A DNA stretch of 64,000 bases. Source: Eledone cirrhosa (taxonomy: Eukaryota; Mollusca; Cephalopoda; Octopoda; Eledonidae). The position numbers and the translations under genes are program-made. This document shows, in pieces, positions 32,169-44,734 of this stretch; within the stretch, counting starts at the first letter, position 1; the number at the start of each line of letters is the position of its first letter. The notes beneath the pieces are model-generated. The model was not told the DNA's origin and did not search any database. It saw only the letters and a program-made list of their open reading frames with translations. Location: positions 200,513,037 to 200,577,036 of the forward strand of contig OZ024740.1 in NCBI GenBank assembly GCA_964016885.1, given 5' to 3'.

Positions 32169-32322
32169 CCAAAATAGAAAACAAATAATTGTTTCTACTT
32201 TTGGCACAAGGCCAGAAATTATCCAGTACATTACTGGTACTTTATTTTATCGACCCCGTAAGGATGAATGGCAAAATTAACCTCGGCGGGATTTGACTTT
32301 GCCAAAATAGAAAACAAATAAT
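32169..32322 (-). repeat. 5'-truncated SINE S5 with 21 bp target-site duplication
   Basis: A minus-strand SINE body and tail (32190-32301, about 112 bp) interrupts LINE-C2. Identical 21 bp sequences flank it at 32169-32189 and 32302-32322, starting CCAAAATAGAAAACA. The head and most of the box B region are missing, so it was truncated on insertion. The duplication dates it after LINE-C2. Confidence 0.9.
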
Positions 32323-35134
32323 GATTGGTAATTCTGTGACAAAAGAAATCATAGAAGAACTAGAACCTGATCTTACTGAGTTGAATGAAATCATGTATGT
32401 ATCTGCTAGAGTAATTGAAACACAAAAAAAAACCAAAAAGTCGAACCTTCGAGGTAAACCAATTTGGAGGAGTAGAATCTCAAAGGAGATTGACGTAATG
32501 AGAGGAGAAATATCTCTATTGAGTGAATTAACCGCTGGAAATGATATAGGATCCAAGAAGGTAAGAAAGCTAAAGAGAAATTATGGAGTGTCTTCTAGAG
32601 AAGCAATAGTTTCAACAAAAGAATCTCTGAAACAAAAAGTCCAAGTAAAAGTCCAACAAATACGTAGATTCGAGAAGCGAAACAACCTTCTACAGGCAAA
32701 ATAAGTTGTTCTCATCCAATGCCAAGGCATTTTATAGAGAAGTAGGGAAGAAAAAAATTATTATTAGAGAAGTTGAAAACTTCTGGAGTAAGATATGGAG
32801 TGATGAGAAGACATATAATGCTAATTTAGATTAGATTAGTCGCCTGGAAAAATCCTACACAAATTTAGAAGGACAGGCGTGGCAAGACATCTCTATAGCG
32901 GACTTAAGGACAGCACTCAATAAATCTCATGAATGGAAATCTCCCGGTAGAGACAGGGTGCCAAATTTCTGGCTTTCCTCACTCCCGTACACTCACAATA
33001 TATTGGTCAAGCTGTTTAATGGAATTATGAAAGATCCAGAAAATACACCTGATTGGATAGCAAGTGGCCTACCTTCTACCAAAGAACAACGAAACCAAAC
33101 ATCCAAAAAACTATCGGCCCATGCTTGTCCACCACTTATAAACTATTAACCTCTATTCTCATGGAAAAAGCATACGTTATTTTGGAGGAGAACAATCTTT
33201 TCCCTATTGAACAAAAAGAATGCCGACGACGTTCATATGGTTGCAAAGATCAACTTTTGATTAATCGTATGATCCTTGAGAACTGTCATAATAAACACAG
33301 AAATCTCAGCTCTGCATGGATCGATTATGAGAAAGCCTTTGACAGCATACCACACTCATGGATTCTGAGATCACAGGACATCTTCAAAATCTCACCTGTG
33401 ATCTCAAACTTCCTGAAACACGATATGTCATTATGGAACACAAATCTCCAATTGTCTCATTCCACTGGGCTACTGTGCTCTAGGAATATAAACATCAACT
33501 GTGGTACATTCCAGGGTGACACACTTTCACCCTTGCTTTTCTGCATAGCTTTAATATCCCTTACATCCGAATTTAATAGAACAGGGTACGGTTATAGAAT
33601 TGACAACAACAAAATAAGCCACCTATTTTATATGGATGATTTGAAGCCATACTGCAAAGGTAATGTCGAACTGGAAGGACTTTTGCGGACAGTAAAAACG
33701 TTTAGCGATGACATCAGGATGGAGTTTGGACTTGACAAGTGTGCAAAGTCACTTTCAAGAAGAGGAAGCTTGTCAACTCATACTCAGTTGAATTGGATGC
33801 TGAAACAATCATAAAGGAACTTGAGCAGGAACAAACCTATAAATACTTAGGGATTAATGAGAGCTCTGGCATACAGCATGCAAGTATGAAAGAGAGGATA
33901 AGGAAAGAATGTTACAGGAGAGTACGTGCAGTTCTGAGATCAGAACTAAACACTCGTAACAAGGTGCTAGCCATAAATTCCTTGGCAGTCCCAATGTCAC
34001 TAAATAGCTTCGGTGTGTTGAACTGGAATATGAGTGAAATCAAAAGGATTGACACCAAAGTCCGTATGCTACTGACCTTTAATAGGATGCACCACCCAAA
34101 AGCAGATGTGGATCGTCTTTACCTTCTTAGAACTCAAGGAGGCCGTGGCCTGATCCAATTTGAACTTGCTTACAAGACCACCATCATTGGACTGGCCAAA
34201 TACCTTGAAACAACTAACGAGTGTATGCTGAAACTTGTTGAAAAGCATGAGAGAAGTAAGAAGCTTCATTCTATATTGAAGGCTGGACAGACTAAATGCT
34301 GGACAGAATAAAGAAACTGTTGCAACTGATGCTGCTAGGCACATAAAATCACTGGCAAAAGCAAAAGGGCAAGGACAAATAGCATCAAATTGGGTGCAGA
34401 AACCTCTACATGGAAAATATGTTGCCCGTAGCAAACAAGCTGATGTTGACCATCAGAGGTTACGTAGTTCAGGGCTAAAGGCGAAGAGTGAGGGCTTCAT
34501 CTTAGCTGCCCAAGATCAAATCTTATTGACTCGTAATTACCAGGCCAATGTGATGAGAAACGGAATGAACCCAAAGGGCCGATTCTGCAATGCTGGATTT
34601 AAACAGTGGATCACTTAGTCTCTGGTTGTAATGTTTTAGCACCAGTAGAATACAAATATATACATGACAGAGTTGGCCAATATCTACACTGGGTAATATG
34701 TCGGCATTACAAAATCAAAGCTGAAGACAAGTGGTACCATCATCACCCTGAGACTGTGTCTGAAGGAGAAAAAGTAACAATTCTCTGGGACTTTCCTGTA
34801 CATACTGAGAGGACCATAAAAGCAAATAGACCTGACATCATTGTAAAAGATCAATATAACAAGGTCTGTTTATTGATAGATATGAGCATCCCATGTGATC
34901 ACAATATCGCGGCAAAAGAATTTGACATGCTACGAAAATCTGCTTATTGAAATTGAGAAAATGTGGCACCTCAAGGCCGTTACAATACCAGTGATTGAGG
35001 GAGGACTGGGTATGATCAAGAAAGGAACAGAACAATACTTGCGAATGATTCCTGGTTTACCCTCTCTGCACGAGGTGCAAAAAATTGTTTTGACTGGTAC
35101 TGCACACGTATTGAGAAGAGCACTATCTCTGTAA
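32321..35134 (+). pseudogene. LINE-C2 reverse transcriptase-RLE endonuclease, broken
   Basis: The pre-RT region (KPIWRSRISKEIDVMRGEI near 32455) is followed by EWKSPGRDRVPNFWL near 32935. RT motif A is WIDYEKAFDSIPHSWI (near 33318), motif B GTFQGDTLSPLLFCIAL (near 33510) and motif C YMDD (near 33630). A knuckle (GRFCN..DHLVSGC, near 34590) is split by a frameshift. The endonuclease signature NRPDIIVKD..LLID (near 34825) fits PD-X14-D. Breaks include a TAA near 32702, frameshifts near 33100, 33750, 34310 and 34600, and a shift near 34945. It is not translatable as one protein. Confidence 0.75.
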
Positions 35135-35584
35135 GATTGTATTTAATTATGCACATGCATATGTGTATAAACGTATACTGTTTGTCTTTTTTAATTATAA
35201 TCAATGTGCTGTGTTAACTGGCTTACCAATGCACACTGAATTTATTTTCTCTAGGTGTCAGGAAGACACTCGGCATATATCTCAGAAACAATAATGAAAT
35301 AAAATAAAAACAATAATAATAATAATGCTTTCTTTATTAACCACTAGGGTTTACACAAAGTAAGACATTAAGGACAATACAGGACAATACAGGACGGTAC
35401 AGATGGGCATTTCTGCGTGTAAAAACCATAAACATAGGATGTAACAAAAAAGAAGCAATGAAAAATTATCCAATAGGAGGGAGATTCCGGGGGACATTCG
35501 TGGAGAAAGCCCATTAAAAAAGCCACGGTGACCCTGACCATCAGGGCAAGTGCCCTCTCCCAGTTTTCCACCTTTAATTTACAG

Positions 35585-38311
35585 GCACATACTAGGGCCA
35601 TTCTTGCCTCTCTCAGCCATCTTTAAACAAAATGCTGGGAAGAGAGCACTTCCCTCTCTACCCTGATTTTTCTTTTCAAATGAAATTTGAAAAAGTTAAT
35701 CACCGAAGAGGTAAGTGCTCGTCTTCAGCCCTTTCAAACGCGTCCAGCATACTATCTCTTTCACCATGGCCACCAGGAAGATAAAAATTGCTGCCTTTCT
35801 TGGCTAAAGGGAGAGGGTGGGGCAATCCTCACGATGGACTCAGCTGATAGCCGGATGCGTCCTACACGTGACAGCAGGAATTCGACATAAACCCACAAGT
35901 CAGCAATGCTCGGACACTGGACGAGTGCGGGCAGGACGGTTTCGTTGCCCTGCGTGCATCTCCTGCATGCCCGTTGACGGCACTTCCATGCCTGTAGAGT
36001 TTATCCCGAACTAGCTTCCTATCTGCCCATTTCTGGGTGAGAGAAGCCTCCCTGCTCGTCACCTCGTCCCAGATTTTTTCCGTCTGGAGATCCGGACCGA
36101 AACAGACCCCTAACAATTTAACCGGTCCGTCCGTCCAGCGCCCGACGACACTGTTGGACGGCATGGACCTGCCTCTCAAGGTGCCGATCTGCAGGCCCAC
36201 CGACTTTTCCTGGTTGATCATTGCTCATGTCACCGCTTCGTATTCTCTTAGTGTAGTGCCGATCGCCTCGATGCGTTTCGCGTTCGACACCACTACGGTG
36301 ACATCGTCCGAATATACGGATCTTTCGCATCCTAGTTCGCGCGGGATCCCCCTCAACGTCTCCAGTTTGTGCAGTAATGGTTCGAGAGTCAATACGTACA
36401 GCAGGGACCAGAGGGGACATCCATGGCGGACCAAGAGCATGATGTTGATTGGTTCCGAAAGGTCACCGTTCACTCTTACCACAGAGCAGATGTCGCTGTG
36501 CATGGCAGCGATCCAGCCTCTGAAGACGGGCCCAAAGCCAGCCGCCCTCAGGACTTTCGACATTCGAAAGCTTTCGACTGAATTAAATTGATGAAGGACC
36601 TACTCGTGCCAGGTTCCCTAGCTACGTTCTCCACGATGTATCGCATGAGGTGGAGGTTTTCGTGGATGGATCTGTTTGGAATGGCGCATGTGTGCGCCTC
36701 TTCCATCAGATCACCAACGACAAGCACCAACCTCTTTGCTAGCACCTTGGCCAAAATGTTGAACTCTGTATTTAATAGAGTTGTGGGCCCGAAATTATCT
36801 GTTATACCCCTTGTTCGGGTCCTTTATCAGCAGCGCCACCGCTCCTCGGCTTACAGAGCTGGGAATTCTCCCGTTCTGTTGCCAGTTGCAGTAGACGTCC
36901 ACCAAGAGGCCTCGGACCAAGTCTGGCATGTGTACGTAAAGTTCATAGGACAGGCCATCCAAACCAAGCGATTTACTCCTTGTGCAGCCAGTCATTGCCT
37001 CCCGTACTTCAGCGGCTGTTATCGGGGTTTCGCGGCAGTCCGTCGAGGTAGGCACTAAAGTCCATCCTTCGATCCGGCCCACCGCTGCCCCGAAAAATCT
37101 AAGCGAAGTGTCGCTGAAAAGCTGCACACGTTTTCCCGGGAACGAGTAGCATGTGCCTGTCGTGGTCCACCAAAGACCGGATCGAGTATTTGTTGCCACG
37201 ACGCGCCTTTTCCACTCGGGCCCATTGAACGGCTTTCGTCCCCTCGTGTCTGAGAGCACGCACCCTAGCTCTGACAACGCAGCCTTCGTGCTTTGCATTG
37301 AAGAATTGGTCAAGAGCCAATTTCGCCGCAAGTACGTCGTTCGCGATGCCTTTACTAAGCGCCTCGTCTAAATTTGTAACTAGTTTTCCCTCTGCTCTAT
37401 TATTTTTCTCTATTTCTAAAGCCTTACTAAACCTAATGGACTCTATTCTAATCGCTCTTTTCAGAGCAAACCACCACTTGTTGTTGACGATGCGACCCTC
37501 CCCTTTCAAAACCCGCTTAACTAGTTCGCTAATCCAGTCTCTGTAGGCTCTGCGCGCTGTTAACGACGCGTTTAGCTTCCAGTAGACGGGTCCCTGTCTA
37601 TGAAGCCTATCCAAGTCAACCTCACAGATCACGAATTTGTGGTCCGTGTAGTCGACTATTTTGAAATGAAGACAACCTATGCTAGACCTATCTATTTCCC
37701 TACAAAATACCCTATCTAGATAAGATCTAGGTGACACGATGCGGTTTGTCCATGCCCACATTGGCACATTCGGGAAATCGAGACGGTACCTGTGAGATAG
37801 TTGAAACCGTCTGAGCAGGTTTGCGAGGCTTTTACACCATCCTCCCCTAACCGCTAATCCCACACAGTCCCAGCGTGCATTTAAGATCCCGTTCCAGTCG
37901 CCCACTAAAGAGCCGGACGTTCCAAGAAAGGTCTACAGACGCCGGAAGGAATCAGGCCGCCCTGCTCTGTCGAGGCATAGACGGCCACTAGCCTGAAAGC
38001 TTTCCCGTCTCCACTGGTCAGGTCCAGCACCACCACCTTACCTTCTGGGTCCAGGAAGATGGCCCGTATGGCGAGATCGAAGCCTCTCCGAAAAAGCACA
38101 GCAACTCCTCCTCCCGATTCAAGACGGCTGGGTGATACGTATACATCGTAGCCGCCCAAGATCGGTGGGAAGGCTCGTGCTTCGGAGATTCTGGTCTCGC
38201 TTATGGCCACCACATCTATGTTTAGTGACCTGAGGTCGTTGAACAGTAGGCCCTGCTTCCATGAGGAACCCAGGCCACGCGCATGTATGCTGCTTATTCT
38301 GAGTAAGGTCG
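35585..38311 (-). pseudogene. LINE-A3 ORF2, broken
   Basis: The initiator position reads ACG instead of ATG near 38310. Endonuclease blocks remain (SETRI near 38200, GDWNG near 37900, TDHKFVICEVDL near 37635) across a frameshift near 37905. RT pieces follow: NWQQNGRIPSS near 36890, a small deletion at motif A near 36560, RHGCPLWSLLY near 36425, and YSDD at motif C near 36310. The 615 bp deletion at 36013 and the loss of several C-terminal codons near 35600 add to the damage. Confidence 0.8.
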
Positions 38312-38349
38312 TGTTGAAAAGGAGTGCAAAAAGATGGGAAAACCCACTT

Positions 38350-39720
38350 ACCTCACTTCTCGTGGAGGAAGGATGGTCTTTCCGTCCTTATCCCTGTTTG
38401 TGGCCCCCTCCGGAAGGATGACTTTATAAATCCTCCTTGAGAGTGTTTGTCGGAAGTCTCCGATGTCCTTGGGGAATTTTAATGTTAGTGTCGTGTAGTT
38501 TTCTGTGTGATGCGAGTGATTTGTATGTGTGGAGGTGGTGTGAATTTTTGGGGTGTTTTTGTAGTCTTTTTCTGTGATGCTGGTGTTGTGTTGGATGTAG
38601 TGTAAAAATGTAATGCTGTGTACTGTGTATCGTCTTGGTTGCTTTGTTTTGTTTGCGTTTGTTGTGGGTTTGTTTCTGTTTAGATTGTTGGTGATTTTTG
38701 TGGTGTTGGTGATGGTAGTGTTCGGGTTAATGATGGTGATGGTGTTTGTGTTTGTGGTGATGGGGCTGGTGGTGCTTGTGTTGGTGGTGGCATAGCTGTC
38801 TTAACCTTTTTTTTTTTTTGTTTGTTTGTTTGTTTCACTCTGCATTTTGTTTTTGGAGGGCGAATGAAGGAAGAGGACTTTTTCTTTTTGGGGTTCATTT
38901 TTTTTTTTTTCAGATACAGTTTCTAACTCCTCCTCGTCGTCACAATCTGTTTTCAGTTGCGATAGGTCAGGGAGTGGAAAATCCTTCACAGATGTTGGTT
39001 TTGGTTGTGGCGTAGTGGATGGTGGAGGCACTGGTGCTAATTCTGGCGCGGTTGGTGGTGGTAAGTGTTGGTTTTGCTACTGTTGCTGTACAGTTGCTGG
39101 GGTTGTTGCTGCTACTGTTGCTTCTGTTGTTGCTGATACAGTTGTTGTTGCCATTTCTGCTGCTGGTTTTGATGGTTGAGTCACTGCGGTGGGTAGGAGA
39201 GGTGGCCTCAACTTTTTAGCCTGATGGCAGAAAGCCTTTAGGTGGGTTCCTTCACCACAAACGTCACATCTAGGCATTCTACCGTCAACGATTACGGTGA
39301 GGTGGCTGCCGTCATTGAGGTCTATCACCTCTGGAATCTCCTACATGTTTTTTTGGTCCGCTTGGATCAGGAACTCCATCCCAGATCCGGACCAGTTCTC
39401 CTGCTTTACTTTTATTACCTCAATTACTTTAGTGTTGGCCTCGATCTCGGCGACGACGGCAGCCATTAGCCAGGGAATTTCAATGGCCGGCGGAATGTGA
39501 ATCACCCTGATCTTCGCGAGTCTCTGACCACAATAACTTGGAACGAGTGTGAACTCGTCACTTCTTAATGGGGCCATGGAGTGCTCTCTGGCTTCCTGTG
39601 GGATTCTATAGAACACGTCCACGGTTGCATATTTCTGCCCACGTCTGATGTGGGTTTTTTGCGCCCACACATGTCCCAAAGCTTTTTGTGTCTTGGACTC
39701 GGATGCCCGTTCCACTCGGC
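38350..39720 (-). pseudogene. LINE-A3 ORF1 (gag-like), 5'-truncated and broken
   Basis: The conserved globular region (EIPWLMAAVVAEIEANTK near 39460) is followed by the zinc knuckle CDVCGEGTHLKAFC (CX2CX4HX4C, near 39260), an Ala/Thr/Pro-rich linker, an acidic DCDDEEELE patch next to Lys-rich sequence (near 38935), a low-complexity Thr/Asn region and the conserved C-terminus KFPKDIGDFRQTLSRR near 38455. Stops near 39340 and 39075 break it. It is the best source for the intact knuckle of lineage A. Confidence 0.75.
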
Positions 39721-39859
39721 CCTGAAAATTTCCCTATTACCCACTCTACTACCCTATATATCGAAGACTCTGATGCGTTATGGTCCATCTGGTTACTTAC
39801 CTCACTTCTTTCGTTATATATATATAATGATTCTTTTCTTTTCTACTTTTTGTACGGTT

Positions 39860-42800
39860 ACTCTAACATTTGATTGCTAGGTGAAGCGTATTAATCGAGT
39901 TCCAGGTCTCAGAGGCTGAATATATTGCGTGGGATTCTGGCAGTGCTAGTGATGGTAGAAATTGGGGCACTGTTTGTGAAGTTGCGGATTTAATGCTTTT
40001 TATGAAAGACGTAAAGCCTTTGGGGAGAATGGTTAGCGCCACAATGACGATTGGCACAACTTCTGTCTCAACATCCTGGTGGTCGGATCTAATAGCACCT
40101 GCAAGATCTGCTTACTTATTTATCTTTTCCATTTCTTTCTCAACCACATTGTGGTCTTAAAGGGTAGCAATATCAAATGGTGTCCATTTTGCTTTGTTAT
40201 GCTTTTTTTTTTTTAAACAATATCAGAGCGGGTTCGTTGGACTTTGGTTTTGGTTTTCATCTCAATGTCCTAAAAGAACTCTACTTCCTCATAAGTAGGA
40301 TGCAAGAAGAGTATGTGTATCGAGATCGTAATGTTTGCACATATCCCAATGGAATCTTTTTGCTATAAGTTCATATCTGATTTTATAACGGCTTTTTGCT
40401 AATGGATCACATCCACTAGCAATATATACCACATATTTGTCTACGTTATGGCATACTCCGCAAAGTGGGGATGAATATTGTCCATCGATGTTAGCTTTCT
40501 CCTAATTGGTTCTGAGTGTCTTGTCTTATATGGCAGTAATAATAGCCTCATTGTTTTTGTTTTTACCAAACCTCACCTAAGCCAAATCCAAGACCTATAA
40601 TCAGAATGTCTTTAATGACAGCTGGGGATTTTGCCTTGAAGAACTTTTTTCATTCCATGACTGTTCTTATTTCTCTCTAAAGGCTTTGCGTAGTGATTTT
40701 TCAGTTAATGTCAGAAAGTCCCACAGGCTATTACCCTCACTACGTACACATTGCTCAACCGAAATTAAATATTTCCCACCTGTCATTATCTTATGGTACA
40801 GACCTTATGTGTGCATTTATCAATTCTTTGAAGGTCGTGTTTCGTCCAATCAACTATTCTAGCACTATGCACCACTACCCCACAAAACCCACTGTTTTAT
40901 TTCAGATATTAAATTTCCTGCATACAGTTTTGATTTGGACAATTTTCTCACTCTCCTGATATATTCCTTTTCTATTACTTCCTTTATTTCGCCTGTTCTA
41001 ATTCCTTGATCTTGCAACATGCCGAAGTATTTCTCTCTTCAATTTGTGACATTTTTTCATCATCAGTCATTTCAATATGATCGATCTCAAATCAAATTGC
41101 CCTTTTTTATTGACAATCTTTTGCACTTGTCCAAACCAAACTTCATGCCTATGTCATTTACAGTTCTCAGTGTGTGTAAATGAAGTTTTCTTTCATTTCG
41201 TTCATACAACTAAATAGTCCCCGAACAATAGAATTTTATAGACATGGACTCTTTTGACATGTGATATCAACAATTTGTTTCTGTAAGAACAAGCGTAAGG
41301 GGAAACAGTATAATGATAAATAACAAATGTGATAATGAATCCCCTTGAAAAATTCCTCGTCTGAAGAGAACATTTAGAACTTCATTACCAGATGACAATT
41401 CCGTTCTCAACTGCTACGTGCTATTGAACATGTCCTTGATGTTATCCGCTACACCTACAAGATTGAGGGTTTCCTTTAACCAAAAGTGGGTACCCATGTC
41501 GTCGGACTCCTTGTAATCTATGAAATCAATTGTGAAATTTTTATTCATATTTATTTACTGTTCCTTAGAATAGCAAATTAAAAACTGGTCTTTTGTGACC
41601 ACGGAATTTCTCCGACACATTTTCTGCTCATTTTGGAGGAGATTCGCCTCTTTGAGATGCCTACAGCCTCAAGATCATAATTTTATTCAAAGTCGCTATT
41701 TCTTTAGAAGCCAGATTAGGATTTCCCTTCTTTAGTTCTTCCAGGGGACTAAAATATTTTTTATAGTCTATGATGTTTCTCTCAATTCTACGTGTACATA
41801 ATGGAGCTTCTATATTTCCTGGTGTGCCTTGTTTGGGGGTTTTAACACCCAGTATGTCGGCAACTAATAATGCTGCAGTCGTAATGAGCATATGTGTTCC
41901 AATAATGCTGTTGTGTTTTACATTACCAATAATCTTGTTCACTGATTCTATCTTAGCTTTGATGTTATCCTATGGGATGTCTTTCATAGACGGGATCACC
42001 GGTTGTTAATCTCTTTGATATCTGTTAACCTTGATAATAAATTCCTTTCATGTTCAGTCAACCCTCTGATATTGCCATTTTCATTATCGATGTTGAACCT
42101 CTGGAGTATCCCCATCGGTTCGGATGGATGCGAAGGCATTGTATCCCGTACTTCCTCGACTCCAATGATATTTCATTTTATAGCAAGTTCTTTTGACTCA
42201 CCAACCGAGTCCCAATCTTCCAGATCTTTGTTCACCTCATTATTCAAAACATCATTGCTTGGTTCTATTGTTTATAACCTGAACAACCAACCTTTGCTAC
42301 GACGGACTTCAGATGTTCATTTGCATTCTTCGTTAGCGCAAAGTTTGCTGTGCGTTTCTTTGATTGCGCCTGCATTTGCGTTAATGTCTGCGTTTGTTGA
42401 TACGTATGATTTATTTTTCTAGTTTTTCCATGTTCTACTTGTGGTATAGTTGTTCCCTAATGCGATGTTCGCGTTGGAGGTGCTCTAGCTGGTGATGTGA
42501 CTGTGTTTTGTGTGGGTATGTTTTGATGCTTTTTTTTCTGGAGTGTGTGTTGGAATGGTGCAGTATGTTGTTTAGTTTTTTTTTCGCTTTTTTGTTTAGC
42601 GTTTTAAGTTTTGGAATTTACCCTCTTCTTCCCTGCGAGAAGCGGGAACATCCTTATTTAAAATGAATCCTATATATTCAAATTTCCCCACTTCAAGTTT
42701 GTCTCCGTTCAGCATAACGTTTGTTGCTGAATTCTTCCTCTTTTCTGAGTTGATCCAATTCCGTATACTGCTGACATTCTCCCCGTCTAATTGTAAGTTT

Positions 42801-42870
42801 CAGGAGTATTCCTTCAATGCTTCCTTGCATATATTTACCGAAGTGTCTCCTCCATGATATTCTCGAGAAA
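39860..42870 (-). pseudogene. LINE-C3, decayed RLE-type (R4/Dong-like) LINE
   Basis: On the minus strand, spread over several frames: NVSSIRNWINSEKRKNS near 42780, CTRRIERNIIDYKKYFSPLE near 41780, RT motif B RRGIFQGDSLSPLLFVI near 41340, a knuckle SPLCGVCHNVD near 40450, and a C-terminal part (TEVVPIVVALTILPKGF near 40025). These match the order in LINE-C2. Frameshifts and stops are everywhere, so it is older than C2. The 3' end near 39860 does not abut an (ATT)n tract. Confidence 0.65.
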
Positions 42871-43425
42871 AATGTTGACAAATTAAGTTTCATGCTCACA
42901 GACACGTGGAGCAAGTAGAAAAAAGTGTCGACCTTATGAACGTGAGATGAAAACCGTAACCAAGCGCGCTTTCATACACACACACACATCAGCAAGCAAT
43001 ATTAAGAATATATAGATATAGTGGGGGTTTTTTGGTTATAATTCTCTCTTTTTAGAGTTAATGAGCTTCTAAAAACGGTAAAAAACCGAAACCTTATAGA
43101 ACAAAGAACAATAAAAAAGCGCAAAGAATAAAAATAAATAAGCACAACATATTTTCCAATGAATATAGAATTAATGAAATAACAATGGTCTTTTCGTAAA
43201 GATTTGTTATTACTGCATGAATGTGATAGTTACAACCATTCCTACCAACCCACTGACTGACAATTGGTCAGAATATAATCAAAATCGTTTTATGGAACCA
43301 TCTCTAAATGAAAGTTGATTGATATTCTTCAGGGGGAGTAATTATCTCAAAATCACTACAGAATAAGTCTACAATAGATGTGTTGACTGTTTGGCTATAT
43401 GTAATTATATTTGTTTATATATATA
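42871..43425. other. Anonymous AT-rich sequence, no gene seen
   Basis: A short inverted pair (GGGGTTTTTTGG near 43025 and AAAAAACCGAAACC near 43080) is the only structure noted. Confidence 0.55.
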
Positions 43426-43575
43426 GGTGGCTATTGGACAGTATCGATAGAGCGTGTCATTAAAAGCCTCAGTATTTTTTCCGGCTTTCTGCGTTCTTGT
43501 TTCAAATCCCGCCAATATGAAATTTCCAATTCATCCTTTCGGGTCCAGTAAATAAAGCAGCTGTCAGTGGTAATG
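43426..43575 (+). repeat. Octopus-type SINE, divergent copy S6
   Basis: GGTGGCTATTGGACAGTATCG matches the SINE head, and TTTCAAATCCCGCCAATAT the box B region. The copy is clearly older than S2-S4 and its tail is not clear. Confidence 0.65.
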
Positions 43576-43780
43576 GATTCATTGAGTTGTCAAATTATAG
43601 GGCAGGATTCTTTGTGATATCTGATCAGCCTCTGCGCGTTCTATATTTAAATCACATATCGTTTGGTCAGCGCAGACTTGGCAACCGGTATATAGCATTA
43701 CCACTGGAAACATAGGTTCCTTGGTTCGATCTGGTCATTAGCTACTTTCGCTTCCTGGTTATATTTGGAAGCAGTCAAGC

Positions 43781-43930
43781 AGATAATGCACTACTGGTAC
43801 TTTATTTTATCGACCCCATTATGGACTGGAAGGCAATCTAATCTCTGTGGGATTTGAACTCAGAGTGTAAAGGAACGTAACTCTGTGCCGCAAAGCATGT
43901 TGACCGACGCTCTGCCGATACTGCAAGTCT
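43781..43930 (-). repeat. Octopus-type SINE, divergent copy S7
   Basis: The minus strand carries TTGCAGTATCGGCAGAGCGTC, then GAGTTCAAATCCCACAGAG, then GGGGTCGATAAAATAAAGTA. The tail is truncated. Confidence 0.75.
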
Positions 43931-44471
43931 ACTTTCACAATAATACAAAACGGATTGTACTTATAATTGAAAGGTCCAGTCATGTAACACGATGTGACGT
44001 GCTGAATTTCTTTGGGGATTATGTTAATGATGCGCGTCTCTGCGGAATATTCAACTATTCAAAATATAAGATAGTCTGTTCAATGTGTCTTGCTCAAGGA
44101 CACAACGCACTGCCGGAAAGATTTTTTCTGTTGAAATAACAAGGACGCTCATCGTCAAATAGGAAAGATCTCTATTTCGAGCTATTCAATATACGGAACA
44201 TCTCAACTATTTCCAAAGGTTAATGCTAAAATGTGATATTTCATGTGGCCCTAATATCTCTGCGTTGAAAGTAGCATTAAGAGTACATAATAATTACAGT
44301 GTATTCTGCTTGGCTGCAATTTCCATATCAATTGTATAAAGAAGAAAATTATAGTCTGCTGTAGTCTAGCTGATGTACACGGCAGACATTTTCAGAAACC
44401 ATGGCGATTGGCTATCGCATCTATAATTTTTATAATTTTTGTTTTTGCTCATTATTTCCTCCATTATAATG
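43931..44471. other. Anonymous sequence with a small SINE fragment at 44084-44115
   Basis: The minus strand at 44084-44115 reads CCGGCAGTGCGTTGTGTCCT and onward, the conserved segment of the second SINE type seen at 26548. Nothing else was recognised. Confidence 0.5.
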
Positions 44472-44540
44472 TCTTCTTCTTCTTCTTCTTCTTCTTCTTC
44501 TTCTTCTTCTTCATCTTCTTCTTCTTCTTCTTCTTCTTCC
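44472..44540. repeat. (TTC)n microsatellite
   Basis: About 22 TTC units with one TCATC interruption, directly before SINE S8. Confidence 0.95.
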
Positions 44541-44544
44541 TCTT

Positions 44545-44718
44545 GGTGTATTGGCAGTATCGGCAGAGAGTCGGACACCATGCTTTTCAGCATAGTTACG
44601 GCTCTTTAGGATCTGAGTTCAAATCCTATCGAGGTTAACTTTGCCTATCATCCTTATGGGGTCGAAAAAATAAATTACCAGCAATGCACTGGGTAATTAC
44701 TGGCCTTCTGCCAAAAGT
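44545..44718 (+). repeat. Octopus-type SINE, copy S8
   Basis: Head GGTGTATTGGCAGTATCGGC, box B-like GAGTTCAAATCCTATCGAG, body and tail TGGCCTTCTGCCAAAAGTAG. It follows a (TTC)n tract and is followed within about 20 bp by LINE-A4. Confidence 0.8.
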
Positions 44719-44734
44719 AGCCCCAATTGTTTTC

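Larger units (their letters stand above)
31455..35326 (+). mobile_element. LINE-C2, nearly full-length R4/Dong-like LINE with restriction-like endonuclease
   Basis: In order it shows an N-terminal DNA-binding-type region, an RT, a zinc knuckle and a C-terminal PD-D endonuclease, then a 3' UTR running into an (AAT)n tract at 35312-35326. This architecture belongs to RLE-type LINEs (R2/R4/NeSL group). My best guess is the R4/Dong clade, which is known to insert in TAA repeats. It is broken by stops, frameshifts and a SINE (32190-32301). Its 3' end shares the (AAT)n tract with the tail of LINE-A3, facing it. Confidence 0.75.
35312..39720 (-). mobile_element. LINE-A3, 5'-truncated in ORF1, internally deleted
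   Basis: On the minus strand it has most of ORF1, the inter-ORF stretch, ORF2, the 3' UTR and an (ATT)n tail at 35312-35326. It begins inside ORF1 near 39720. An internal deletion of about 615 bp at 36013/36014 removes ORF2 sequence between the thumb region and the zinc knuckle. Confidence 0.85.

Noticed and set aside
43885..44139. 84-residue plus-strand frame
   Set aside because: It begins inside a SINE antisense and ends in a second SINE fragment, with no recognisable domain.
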